A stretch of 32,311 nucleotides of DNA, taken from positions 1 through 32,311 of the forward strand of contig VEQZ01000014.1 in NCBI GenBank assembly GCA_018882975.1, written 5' to 3'. The notes under the pieces were generated by a model. That model ran no database searches. It had not been told where the DNA came from and saw nothing but the letters and a program-made list of their open reading frames with translations. Shown here one piece after another: positions 20,294-28,890 of the stretch. Source of the stretch: Rhodocyclaceae bacterium (GTDB lineage: Bacteria > Pseudomonadota > Gammaproteobacteria > Burkholderiales > UBA3065). Position 1 is the first letter of the stretch; each line of letters opens with the position of its first letter. The position numbers were made by a program, and so were the translations under genes.

Positions 20294-22408
20294 ATGTCCT
20301 TCACCTTCCAGCAGGCCCTCACCGGTCTCGACGCCGCCGCCCAGCAGCTCGACGTGCTCGGCAACAACATCGCCAACTCCGGCACCACCGCATTCAAACG
20401 CTCGCGGGTTTCGTTCGGCGACGTCTACGCCAACTCGGTGTCGGCCACCAACAACAACCCGATCGGTCTGGGCGTCAGCGTGCAGGCGATCAACCGCATC
20501 TTCACCCAAGGCGGCTTGACCACCACCAACAACCCGCTCGATGTCGGCATCAGTGGCGACGGTTTCTTCGTGGTGCAGGACGTGGCCACTGGCACCAACC
20601 TGTACACCCGTGCAGGCCAGTTCAACGTCGATGCCGAGGGCTTCCTGACCACCGCCGGCAACCAGCGCGTGCTGGGTTACTCGCCGAATTCCGGCGTGCC
20701 GCGCAATGGCCCGCCGGATGTGGCGCTGCAGGTCCCGACCGGGTCCAAGGACGCCACCGTGACCACCAACATCAACGCCTCGTTCAATCTCAACGCGGTG
20801 GACAAGATCAAGACCGATGCGCTCAACGGCCCCTTCGACCCCACCAAATCCGACAGCTACAACAATGCCAGTTCAGTGACCGTGTTCGACCAGATCGGCT
20901 CCCCGCACACGCTGACCATGTATTTCCGCCATATCGACGCGCAGAAATGGAACGTCTACACCCTGCTGTCCGATGGCGACAATTCGCTGAAACCCAGCGT
21001 CACGCCGGCACCCGCCCCGACTGGCAGCAACCTCTCGGAAGACACCATCAAGCCGGTGCTCGACACCGTGTTCGCCGTCCCGGCTGCGGCGGCCGGAGGG
21101 TTCTCGGCGGGGGGTACCGACGTCATCCTGCAGTACCGCGAGAACAAGAGCCTGTCGGATTCGCCCTTGCCCGCCGCCGCCAGTTTCGTCGTTTCCGACA
21201 CCACTGGTACGTCCTACGCGGTCAACTCGGTGGCGGTCGATCCGGTCACCAACCGCGTCACCCTCAACACCGATGCCATCCCCGCTGGCAAGTCGTTGCG
21301 CGTCTCCTACACGCCGCCGACCATCGCGCCTTTGCAGGACAAGGCTGGCAACCTGGTTACCGGATTCACCAGCCAGAGTGCAGCGAACCTCACTCCGGAC
21401 TCGAGCACCGACGTGGTGAAGCCGGTTCTGAGTTCGGTCTCGGTCAACGGCAACAAGGTGGTCCTCGCCTATTCCGACACCAGCATCCTCGACCGCAAGT
21501 CGGTGCCGCCGATTTCGGATTTCTCGGTGACCGTGGACGGTCAGCCCCTGTCGACGCCATTTCGCACCGGTGCCGGCTTCGACCCGGTCATCGACCCGAT
21601 CAAGAAGACGCTGACGCTCACCCTTGCCAACCCGGTCCAGCCCGGACAATCGGTCAAACTCACCTATGCCGGTCCGGCGGTCAGCGGCATTCCGATCCGG
21701 GACCTCACCGATGGCTCGAGGACCGTGGGCGGCATCGACTACACCGGACCCAACACCGCGGTGGCATTCACCGACCAGACGGTGTCCAACTTCACGCCGG
21801 TGTCGCCGGTCGCACTCACCCTCGACTTCAGCGGCTCGGGCGTGATGCAGAATCAGGAATCCGCCTTCGTCGACCTGTCGTTCGACCTGACCAATGCGGT
21901 CAACGGCACCAGCCCTACCGCGACCACGCCGTTCGCATTCCGCCTGAATCTGGCGAGCATCAACCCGGGCGCGGCGTTTGCCACCACCGCCTTCGCCGAC
22001 AATTTCGCGCCCAACAAGCTCGATCAGGATGGCCACGAGAGCGGCAGCCTCGCCGGCTTCAGCATCGACAACGATGGCAACCTGCTGGCCCGTTACAGCA
22101 ACGGTTTGACCGACGTCAAGGGCCAGATCGCGATCGCCAATTTCAAGACACCGGAGAAACTGCGCGCAGTCACCGGCAACCTCTACGCCGCCACCCAGGA
22201 CAGCGGCGCACCGCAGACCGCCGCGCCCAATTCCAACACCTCCAATGGCCGGCTGGGTGTCATCAAGCCGGGCACCCTTGAGTTGTCCAATGTCGATCTG
22301 ACTCAGGAGCTGGTCGGGCTGATCACCGCCCAGCGCAACTACCAGGCCAACGCCAAGACCATCCAGGTGCAGAACCAGGCGGCGCAGGCCATCCTGCAGG
22401 CCATCTGA
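20294..22408 (+). CDS. flgE: flagellar hook protein FlgE with two inserted SwmB/Ig-like domains
   Basis: The protein has 704 aa, far longer than the usual ~400. Residues 1-235 are standard FlgE: FQQALTGLDAAAQQLDVLGN (N-terminal helix), GVSVQAINRIFTQGGL, and SSVTVFDQIGSPHTLTMYF then RHIDAQKWNVYTLL. Residues 504-704 resume the hook fold (SPVALTLDFSGSGVMQNQES) and end with LELSNVDLTQELVGLITAQR and NYQANAKTIQVQNQ. Between them, ~252-503, are two tandem beta-domains with SwmB-like endings (PLQDKAGNLVTGFTSQSAAN; IRDLTDGSRTVGG...AFTDQTVSN). The frame is intact. The inserted part would project from the D2 surface of the hook, leaving the packing core unchanged. Confidence 0.93.
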   Translation: MSFTFQQALTGLDAAAQQLDVLGNNIANSGTTAFKRSRVSFGDVYANSVSATNNNPIGLGVSVQAINRIFTQGGLTTTNNPLDVGISGDGFFVVQDVATGTNLYTRAGQFNVDAEGFLTTAGNQRVLGYSPNSGVPRNGPPDVALQVPTGSKDATVTTNINASFNLNAVDKIKTDALNGPFDPTKSDSYNNASSVTVFDQIGSPHTLTMYFRHIDAQKWNVYTLLSDGDNSLKPSVTPAPAPTGSNLSEDTIKPVLDTVFAVPAAAAGGFSAGGTDVILQYRENKSLSDSPLPAAASFVVSDTTGTSYAVNSVAVDPVTNRVTLNTDAIPAGKSLRVSYTPPTIAPLQDKAGNLVTGFTSQSAANLTPDSSTDVVKPVLSSVSVNGNKVVLAYSDTSILDRKSVPPISDFSVTVDGQPLSTPFRTGAGFDPVIDPIKKTLTLTLANPVQPGQSVKLTYAGPAVSGIPIRDLTDGSRTVGGIDYTGPNTAVAFTDQTVSNFTPVSPVALTLDFSGSGVMQNQESAFVDLSFDLTNAVNGTSPTATTPFAFRLNLASINPGAAFATTAFADNFAPNKLDQDGHESGSLAGFSIDNDGNLLARYSNGLTDVKGQIAIANFKTPEKLRAVTGNLYAATQDSGAPQTAAPNSNTSNGRLGVIKPGTLELSNVDLTQELVGLITAQRNYQANAKTIQVQNQAAQAILQAI
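21047..21802 (+). other. segment of flgE encoding the two inserted SwmB-like domains
   Basis: This covers FlgE residues ~252-503. Domain 1 (252-370): KPVLDTVFAV..., VILQYRENKSLSDSPLP, SFVVSDTTGTSYAVNSVAVD, then SLRVSYTPP and a D-x-AGN-x-V closing strand. Domain 2 (373-503): VVKPVLSSVSVNGNKVVLAY, SDFSVTVDGQPL, KTLTLTLANPVQPGQSVKLT YAGP, closing with AVAFTDQTVSNF. The strand order matches bacterial SwmB/Ig-like adhesin repeats. The domain limits are estimated by eye. Confidence 0.65.
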
Positions 22409-22446
22409 CACATGGTTCAGGCTTGAGAGGCTGAGGAAACCCCGCC

Positions 22447-23187
22447 ATGGACCGCGCACTCTGGGTCGCCATGACCGGCGCCCGCAATGTCACCCTGCAG
22501 GAGGCGGCGCAGGCGCACAACCTCGCCAACGCCAACACCACCGGGTTTCGCGCGGTGATCAGCGCCTTCCGCACGGTGCCGGTGCAGGGCGCGTCGCTGC
22601 CAACGCGCGTCTACGGCATCGACACCACCGCCGCGACCGATTTCCGCAACGGGCCGGTCGCCACCACCGGCAACACCTTCGACTTCGCCATCACCGGCCC
22701 GGGCATGTTCGCGGTGCAGGATGCCGACGGCCGCGAGGCCTACACGCGCGCCGGCGAGTTCAGCCTGCGGCCGGACGGCACGCTGGTCGACCGCGTTGGC
22801 CGCCCGGTGCTGGGCGAGGCGGGTCCGCTGGTCATCCCTGCCGATCGCAAGATCAATATCGCCAGCGACGGCACCATCACTTCGCTACCGCAAACAGCGC
22901 CATTCAATGAAACCGCGGTGATCGGCCGGCTCAAGCTGGTCAACCCGGATACGGCAAAGCTCGAGCGCGGCGAGGATGGCATGTTTCGCACCGCCGACCG
23001 GCTGCCGCTGCTGGCGGACGCTGTCGTCCAGGTGCAGCCCGGCGCGCTCGAAGGCAGCAACGTCAATGCAGTGGACGGCTTGCTGGCGACCATTCGCAAC
23101 GCCCGCGCGTTTGAACTGCAGATGCAGTTGATCCAGCGCGTCTCGAGCAATGCCGATGCGGCATCGCGCATTCTGAACATCCGCTGA
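22447..23187 (+). CDS. flgF: flagellar proximal rod protein FlgF
   Basis: The protein has 246 aa from ATG 22447 with GAGGAAA upstream. MDRALWVAMTGARNVTLQEA followed by AQAHNLANANTTGFRA is the FlgF N-terminus. ITGPGMFAVQDADGREAYTR AGEF is the central rod-hook motif, and SNVNAVDGLLATIRNARAFE LQMQL the C-terminus. It is part of the proximal rod. It lies 38 bases after flgE and 7 bases before flgG. Confidence 0.96.
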   Translation: MDRALWVAMTGARNVTLQEAAQAHNLANANTTGFRAVISAFRTVPVQGASLPTRVYGIDTTAATDFRNGPVATTGNTFDFAITGPGMFAVQDADGREAYTRAGEFSLRPDGTLVDRVGRPVLGEAGPLVIPADRKINIASDGTITSLPQTAPFNETAVIGRLKLVNPDTAKLERGEDGMFRTADRLPLLADAVVQVQPGALEGSNVNAVDGLLATIRNARAFELQMQLIQRVSSNADAASRILNIR

Positions 23188-23194
23188 GGACATC

Positions 23195-23977
23195 ATGCTG
23201 CGTTCACTGGAAGTCGCCAAAACCGGTCTCGAGGCTCAGCAAACGCTGCTCGACGTGGTCAGCAACAATCTCGCCAACGTCAGCACGTCGGGCTACAAGA
23301 AGTCGCGTGCCGTGTTCCAGGACCTGCTCTACGACATCGTTCGCGCGCCGGGTGCCGCCAGTTCGCAGACCACGCTGGTGCCGACCGGTTTGCAATTGGG
23401 CAATGGCTCGGTGGTGGTGGGCACGTCGCGCAATTTCACCCAGGGCACCACGGTGGTGACTGGCAACCCCTTCGACCTCGCAATCAGCGGGCCGGGCTTC
23501 TTCCAGATCCAGTTGCCCAACGGCACCACGGGCTACACGCGCGACGGCACGTTCAAGCTTAATGCCGACGGCGCGCTGGTGACCAACGACGGTTATCTGG
23601 TGCTGCCGCAACTGACCGTCACCGGGGTTACGCCCGATACCGTGGCGATAGGCCGCGACGGGCTCGCCACCGGTCTCGATTTCAACGGCGTGGTGCAGCA
23701 GATCGGCCAAGTGCAGATCGCCTCGTTCATCAACCCGCCCGGCCTGCGCTCGCTTGGTGGAAATCTCTATGCCGAGACTACCGCCAGCGGCCAGGCGGTG
23801 ACCGGCAACCCCGGCATCAACGGGCTTGGCGAACTCACACAGAAGGCGCTGGAGAATTCGAACGTCAACGTCGCCGAGGAACTGGTCAACCTGATCACGG
23901 CCCAGCGGGCGTTCGAGGTGGCCTCGCGTGCCATCTCCAGCTCCGACCAGATCCTGCAGAAACTGGGGCAACTGTGA
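23195..23977 (+). CDS. flgG: flagellar distal rod protein FlgG
   Basis: The protein has 260 aa, the canonical length. LRSLEVAKTGLEAQQTLLDV then VSNNLANVSTSGYKKSRAVF is the N-terminal rod region with the FlgG-type YKKSRAVFQDLLYD loop that sets rod stiffness. VNVAEELVNLITAQRAFEVA SRAISSSDQIL closes the protein. FlgG polymerises to the distal rod, whose length decides where the rings sit. The stop TGA overlaps the first base of the flgH ATG. Confidence 0.97.
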   Translation: MLRSLEVAKTGLEAQQTLLDVVSNNLANVSTSGYKKSRAVFQDLLYDIVRAPGAASSQTTLVPTGLQLGNGSVVVGTSRNFTQGTTVVTGNPFDLAISGPGFFQIQLPNGTTGYTRDGTFKLNADGALVTNDGYLVLPQLTVTGVTPDTVAIGRDGLATGLDFNGVVQQIGQVQIASFINPPGLRSLGGNLYAETTASGQAVTGNPGINGLGELTQKALENSNVNVAEELVNLITAQRAFEVASRAISSSDQILQKLGQL

Positions 23978-24654
23978 TGAGCCGCTTGCGCCGCCTGGTC
24001 GTGCTGCTGGCCGTCGCGGTTCTGGGCAGCGCCTGTGCCAACCGCAGCGAGGTGCAGCAACTGGCGCCGGTCATGACCCGCCCGACGCTGGTGCGTCCGC
24101 CGGCCGAGCCAACCGGCGCGATCTTCCGGCCCGATCTCGCCCAGCGCGGCCTGTTCGACGACCGCCGCGCGCGCAACGTCGGCGACGTCATCACCGTGGT
24201 GCTGCGCGAGAACGTGAGCAGCAGCAAGCAGGCCGGCACCAAGCTCGCGCGCAAGTCGGCCATCGACGATTCGGTCGGCGCGGTCTCGGGACTGCCGTTC
24301 AAGACGCTGCAGGGCCTGCAGTTCTCCGCCAGCGAGAACAACAGCGCCGACAACAGCGGCAGTTCGACGCAGAGCGGCGAGTTCACCGGCACCATCGCCA
24401 CCACCGTGGCCGAGGTCTTGCCCAACGGCAACCTGCTGGTCGCCGGCGACAAGCAGATCCAGATCAACTATGGCGTCCAGCACCTGCGCTTCTCGGGCAT
24501 CGTCAACCCGGTCAACGTGCGGCCGGACAACACCATCCAGTCCACCGCCGTGGCCAATGCCCGGCTTGAGTACCGCGAAGACGGCGCGCTCGGGGACAAC
24601 GCCATTCTTGGCGGCCTGATGCGCTTCTTCATCAAGGCCACCACGCTCTTCTGA
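23977..24654 (+). CDS. flgH: flagellar L-ring lipoprotein FlgH
   Basis: The protein has 225 aa from ATG 23977 (TGATG overlap with flgG); GTG 23974 is one codon upstream. A signal peptide ends at GSAC (Cys20), so the protein is lipid-anchored in the outer membrane. LFDDRRARNVGDVITVVLRE then NVSSSKQAGTKLARKS and the tail VNVRPDNTIQSTAVANARLEYRE...GGLMRFF are FlgH signatures. It forms the outer-membrane bushing of the flagellum. Confidence 0.96.
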   Translation: MSRLRRLVVLLAVAVLGSACANRSEVQQLAPVMTRPTLVRPPAEPTGAIFRPDLAQRGLFDDRRARNVGDVITVVLRENVSSSKQAGTKLARKSAIDDSVGAVSGLPFKTLQGLQFSASENNSADNSGSSTQSGEFTGTIATTVAEVLPNGNLLVAGDKQIQINYGVQHLRFSGIVNPVNVRPDNTIQSTAVANARLEYREDGALGDNAILGGLMRFFIKATTLF

Positions 24655-24662
24655 GGCCCGTC

Positions 24663-25769
24663 ATGCGTCCATTCCATTTTCTTCCCGCTCTATTGGTCGC
24701 TGTGATGCTGCCGTTCGATGCGCTTGCAGCAGACCGCATCAAGGACCTGATGTCGGTTCAGGGCGTGCGCAGCAACCAGTTGGTCGGCTACGGTGTGGTG
24801 GTGGGTCTGGATGGCACCGGCGACCAGACCACGCAGACGCCGTTCACGATTCAGACCATCAACAGTCTGCTTTCCAATCTGGGCGTGCAGGTGCCACCTG
24901 GCACCAACCCGCAGCTCAAGAACGTGGCCGCCGTGATGGTCACTGCCACCCTGCCGGCCTACGCCAAGCCGGGCCAGCCGATCGACGTCACCGTCTCGTC
25001 GATGGGCAATGCGAGGAGCCTGCGCGGCGGCACCCTGCTCATGACCACCCTCAAGGGTGCCGACGGACAGATCTATGCCATTGCCCAGGGCAGCTTGCTG
25101 GTGCCAGGCGCCGGCGCTGCCTCCGGCGGCACCAGCACCACCGTCAACCACCTTTCGGCCGGACGTATTCCCGGCGGAGCGACGGTCGAGCGCGCCGTGC
25201 CGAGCCCGCTGGGGCAGGGCGACTTTGTCTTCCTTGAGGCGCAGACCGCCGACTTCACCACCATGGCGCGCGTGATCCAAACCATCAATGGCGCCTTTGG
25301 CGACGGCGTGGCCACCGCGGTGGATGGCCGGCAGGTGCGGGTAGCGGCGCCGGTGGACGCGACCCAGCGCGTGGCCTTCATGTCGCGCCTGGAGAACCTG
25401 TCGATCACCAGCGGCGAGGCTGCGCCCAAGGTGATCATGAACGCGCGTACCGGCAGTGTGGTGATGAACCAGCTGGTGACGCTGGCGCCCTGCGCCGTCT
25501 CGCATGGCAACCTCACCGTCTCGGTGCAGACCCAGCCGCTGGTCAGCCAGCCCGGGCCGTTCTCGGGTGGCCAGACGGTGGCGACCGAGCAGGCCCGTGT
25601 CGAGATCAAGAGCGATCAGGGCAAGGTCATCAGCATGCCGGCGGCGCCCTCGCTCAACGACGTGGTGCGCGCCCTCAACGCGGTGGGTGCGACGCCGCAG
25701 GACCTTCTCGGCATCCTCCAAGCGATGAAGTCGGCCGGCGCGCTCAAGGCCGAGTTGGAGATCATCTGA
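24663..25769 (+). CDS. flgI: flagellar P-ring protein FlgI
   Basis: The protein has 368 aa, the normal length. The signal peptide (FLPALLVAVMLPFDALA) is cleaved before ADRIKDL, so the protein is periplasmic. DRIKDLMSVQGVRSNQLVGY GVVVGLDGTGDQT and MVTATLPAYAKPGQPIDVTV SSMGNARSLRGGTLLMTTL are highly conserved FlgI regions. It needs the chaperone FlgA, encoded divergently in this window. Its TGA overlaps the flgJ ATG by one base. Confidence 0.97.
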   Translation: MRPFHFLPALLVAVMLPFDALAADRIKDLMSVQGVRSNQLVGYGVVVGLDGTGDQTTQTPFTIQTINSLLSNLGVQVPPGTNPQLKNVAAVMVTATLPAYAKPGQPIDVTVSSMGNARSLRGGTLLMTTLKGADGQIYAIAQGSLLVPGAGAASGGTSTTVNHLSAGRIPGGATVERAVPSPLGQGDFVFLEAQTADFTTMARVIQTINGAFGDGVATAVDGRQVRVAAPVDATQRVAFMSRLENLSITSGEAAPKVIMNARTGSVVMNQLVTLAPCAVSHGNLTVSVQTQPLVSQPGPFSGGQTVATEQARVEIKSDQGKVISMPAAPSLNDVVRALNAVGATPQDLLGILQAMKSAGALKAELEII

Positions 25770-26137
25770 TGGCCGATCTGCGACTTGATCCGGCGCAGCG
25801 CCCGGCGGACCTGCTCGACCCGCGGCAGATCGCCGCGCTGCGCCGCGCCGCTGCCGACCAGTCGCCAGCGGCGCTCAAGGCGGTGGCCCAGCAGTTCGAG
25901 GCCATTCTGCTGACGCAGATGCTGCAGCAGATGCACAAGCCGATGATGCCGGGCGGGCTGTTCGACAGCCCCGAGGCGCAGACCTGGAACAGCATGGTCG
26001 ACCAGCGCATGGGCGAACAGCTGGCCAAGGCCGGCGGCATCGGCATCGCCGATGCCCTGCTGCGGCAGATCGAGGCCAGCCGCGCCGCCGCGTCGGGCGC
26101 TCAAGTCGGCGCTGCATCGGCCGTTACAAGGCCCTGA
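25769..26137 (+). CDS. flgJ: short FlgJ: rod-binding domain only
   Basis: The protein has 122 aa. The rod-binding domain is intact: ALKAVAQQFEAILLTQMLQQ MHKPMMPGGLFDSPEAQTWN then SMVDQRMGEQLAKAGGIGIA DALLRQI. After residue ~105 there is only an Ala-rich tail and a stop. The C-terminal glucosaminidase (muramidase) domain found in most beta- and gammaproteobacterial FlgJ (about 300 aa) is absent. No remnant of it is seen before flgK, which starts 17 bases on. A separate peptidoglycan hydrolase must open the wall for the rod, as in alphaproteobacteria. Confidence 0.93.
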   Translation: MADLRLDPAQRPADLLDPRQIAALRRAAADQSPAALKAVAQQFEAILLTQMLQQMHKPMMPGGLFDSPEAQTWNSMVDQRMGEQLAKAGGIGIADALLRQIEASRAAASGAQVGAASAVTRP

Positions 26138-26154
26138 GGGCAGGGGGGCGCGTC

Positions 26155-27858
26155 ATGTCTTTCGCAGGGGTCACCGAGGCAGGTCTGAGCGGCATCTACG
26201 CTGCCGGCACCCAGCTCGCCACCGCCAGCCACAACATCTCCAATGCCAGCCTTGAGGGCTACCACCGGCAGGTGGTGGTGCTGACGCCCAGGGAGCCGCA
26301 GCTGCGCAATGGTTTCTTCGTCGGCAACGGCGTCGATGTGCAGACGGTGCAGCGGGTGTTCGACAGCTTCATCGACCAGCAACTGCGCGATGCCAGCGCC
26401 GACACCGCCTTTCTCGATACGCTCGAACTGCAGACCGGCCAAGTCGATGCCGCGCTGTCCAGCGACCAGGCTTCGCTGCTGCCGACCGTGCAGTCCTTCT
26501 TCACTGCGCTCAGTGCGGTCGCGGCTTCGCCAACCTCGACGCCGGCCCGGCAACTGGTGATTTCCAACGGCAGCGTGATGGCCGACCGATTTGCCTCCCT
26601 GCAGGACCGCCTCAATTCGATCCGGCGCGGCGTCGAGGATGGCATCAGCAGCGCGGTGAGCGACCTCAATTCGTTTGCCCTGCAGCTGGCCAAGATCAAC
26701 GACCTGGTGCAGCAGTCGGCGCTCGATACGCGCGGTTTGCCGGCGGCCGATCTGCTCGATCAGCGCGACACCCTGGTCAACAAGATCTCCGGGCTGGTGA
26801 ATGCCAGCGTGGTCTACCGCGCCGATGGCAGCGCCACCGTGTCGGTGGCCGATGGCCGCGCGCTGGTCGAGGGCAACGCCGCGCGCCCGATCGGAGCCTC
26901 GTTCAACCCCGAATTCCCGGCGGAAAAGGTGATCACCGTGACGGTGGGCGACACCACCACGTTCTTGCGCGACAGCGCCATCACCGGGGGGCGGATCGGC
27001 GCCCTGCTCGAGGTGCGCAACAAGACGCTCAATTTCGCCGATGGTCAGTTGGGCCGGATCGCCGTGGCCATCACCAGCGCCATCAACGTCCAGCACCAGC
27101 GCGGCTTTGACCAGAACGGCGTGGGTGGCGCCCGCCTGTTTCAGGACCAGACCGACATCGGCACGGCCACGCCGTCGGCGCGCAACAACATCAACTCCAC
27201 CGCGGTGCTCGCCGGCGCCATCGTCGATGCTTCGCAGCTCACCGGGCTCTATTACGGCTTCGATTTCGACGGCACCACGTGGCGCATCACCAGCAGCGAC
27301 GGCCGCTTCGTCGCGCCGACCATCACGCCTGGCGACCCTGCCGACCCTGAGCGCCCGGATCCGGCCAAGACCTACTACGAGTTCGAGGGCCTGCGCATCG
27401 CCATGTCGGGTGTCGCGGTGGCCGGCGACCACTTCGACCTGCGACCCACGGCCGGCTTGGCCGGCGGCATGGTCCTCAACAGCGACATCGCCAAGAACCC
27501 GCGCCTGATCGCGGCTTCGAGCAGCAGCGATCCGCGCGCCACCGGCGACGGCAACAACGCGCAGGCGATGGCCGACATCCAGCGCAGCACCGGCGCCATC
27601 GGCGGCGCCAACACGCTGGCCGAGGGTTACTCGCAACTGGCATCGACGGTGGGGGTGCAGGCCGCCTCGGCGAAGACCCGCAACGCCGCCCAGACCGCCC
27701 TGGTGCAACAGCTCAAGTCCCAGCAGCAGGCTGTCTCCGGCATCAACCTCGACGAAGAGGCGGCCAATTTGTTGCGCTACCAGCAGGCTTATCAGGCGTC
27801 CTCCAAGCTCATCGCGCTGGCTGGGCGCCTGCTGGATTCCATCCTCGCCATCAACTGA
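26155..27858 (+). CDS. flgK: hook-filament junction protein FlgK (HAP1)
   Basis: The protein has 567 aa. The N-terminal VTEAGLSGIYAAGTQLATAS followed by HNISNASLEGYHRQVVVL and C-terminal SGINLDEEAANLLRYQQAYQ then ASSKLIALAGRLLDSILAI are FlgK terminal helices. The region DLNSFALQLAKINDLVQQSA then RGLPAADLLDQRDTLVNKIS is also conserved. FlgK caps the hook after FlgD leaves and links it to FlgL. It follows flgJ at 17 bases and precedes flgL at 13 bases. Confidence 0.96.
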   Translation: MSFAGVTEAGLSGIYAAGTQLATASHNISNASLEGYHRQVVVLTPREPQLRNGFFVGNGVDVQTVQRVFDSFIDQQLRDASADTAFLDTLELQTGQVDAALSSDQASLLPTVQSFFTALSAVAASPTSTPARQLVISNGSVMADRFASLQDRLNSIRRGVEDGISSAVSDLNSFALQLAKINDLVQQSALDTRGLPAADLLDQRDTLVNKISGLVNASVVYRADGSATVSVADGRALVEGNAARPIGASFNPEFPAEKVITVTVGDTTTFLRDSAITGGRIGALLEVRNKTLNFADGQLGRIAVAITSAINVQHQRGFDQNGVGGARLFQDQTDIGTATPSARNNINSTAVLAGAIVDASQLTGLYYGFDFDGTTWRITSSDGRFVAPTITPGDPADPERPDPAKTYYEFEGLRIAMSGVAVAGDHFDLRPTAGLAGGMVLNSDIAKNPRLIAASSSSDPRATGDGNNAQAMADIQRSTGAIGGANTLAEGYSQLASTVGVQAASAKTRNAAQTALVQQLKSQQQAVSGINLDEEAANLLRYQQAYQASSKLIALAGRLLDSILAIN

Positions 27859-27871
27859 GGGAGGTCGAACC

Positions 27872-28861
27872 ATGCGCGTCGCCACCAACACCTTCTACGA
27901 CAACGCCGCGTATGCCATCCAGTTGGCGCAGTCGCGTCTGGTGCGGGCGCAGACCGAGATCTCCAGCAATTCCAAGCTGCAGACCGCTGCCGACAACCCC
28001 ACCGACGCGGTGCAGGTGCTGCGCATCAGCCAGTTGCTTTCGGAGAACACCCAGTACCGCGGCGCCAGCGATGTCGCCCGGAACCGCCTCGAACTGGAGG
28101 AGACCGCGCTGTCGCGCATGGGCGAGCTCGCCAAACGCGCGCGCGAACTCACCGTGCAACTGGGCAACGACTCCCTGAGCACCGGGGCCCGCCGCGGCAT
28201 CGGCGCCGAGGCCGACGCCCTGTTGCGGTCCATGGCGGCGCTGGCCAACACCCAGGATGCGGACGGGGCGCGCATGTTCGCCGGCAACTTCACCAGCACC
28301 ACCCCGGTGCAGTCGTTCGTCTCGCAGACCGATGGCAAGACCTACTGGACCTACAACGGCGACGAGACCGCGCGCTTGATCCGCGTGTCGAACACGCGGC
28401 AGTTGCCAACCGCGTCGCCGGGGTCGCAGGTGTTCTTCGACGTCGCCTCGCCGGTGCTGGACGCCGGCGGCAACCCGGTGCTCGACGCCAGCGGCAACCC
28501 GGTCAAGGATTCGGTGTTCGCCGTGTTGCAGGATCTGGTGGCTGCTGCGCAGACGCCGGCACCTGTCAGCGTCGGCCCGCAGATTCAGAACGTCCTCGGC
28601 CGGCTGGCGAACTTCGAGGATCGGCTGGTCACCGAGCGCGCCAGTGTCGGCGCCTTTCTCAACGAGATCGATGCCGTGCAACTCGCCATCGAAGACTCCG
28701 ACTTCTCGCTCAAGGGCCTCAAGTCAGCGCTCAAGGACGTCGATCTGGCCGAAGCCATCACCCGCTTCACGCAGCAGCAGACCGTGCTGCAGGCCACCCA
28801 GCAGAGCTTTGTGCGCATCCAGGGGCTGAGCCTTTTCAATTACCTGCAGACCGGCGGATGA
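27872..28861 (+). CDS. flgL: hook-filament junction protein FlgL (HAP3)
   Basis: The protein has 329 aa with GGGAGG upstream of ATG 27872. The flagellin-like N-terminus (QLAQSRLVRAQTEISSNSKL, then QTAADNPTDAVQVLRISQLL) and C-terminus (DVDLAEAITRFTQQQTVLQA TQQSF) frame a short central region. That region contains a small internal duplication (VLDAGGNP-VLDASGNP at residues ~191-206). FlgL is the second junction protein, on which the filament assembles. It is the last structural gene of the block. Confidence 0.95.
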   Translation: MRVATNTFYDNAAYAIQLAQSRLVRAQTEISSNSKLQTAADNPTDAVQVLRISQLLSENTQYRGASDVARNRLELEETALSRMGELAKRARELTVQLGNDSLSTGARRGIGAEADALLRSMAALANTQDADGARMFAGNFTSTTPVQSFVSQTDGKTYWTYNGDETARLIRVSNTRQLPTASPGSQVFFDVASPVLDAGGNPVLDASGNPVKDSVFAVLQDLVAAAQTPAPVSVGPQIQNVLGRLANFEDRLVTERASVGAFLNEIDAVQLAIEDSDFSLKGLKSALKDVDLAEAITRFTQQQTVLQATQQSFVRIQGLSLFNYLQTGG

Positions 28862-28890
28862 TAGAGGCTTGAGGTCGCGAGGACACCCCG

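Noticed and set aside
20873..22459. Minus-strand frame of 528 aa opposite flgE
   Set aside because: Shadow of flgE; no family motif, low-complexity Arg/Gly/Val composition.
26101..27891. Minus-strand frame of 596 aa opposite flgK
   Set aside because: Shadow of flgK, which is fully supported on the plus strand.
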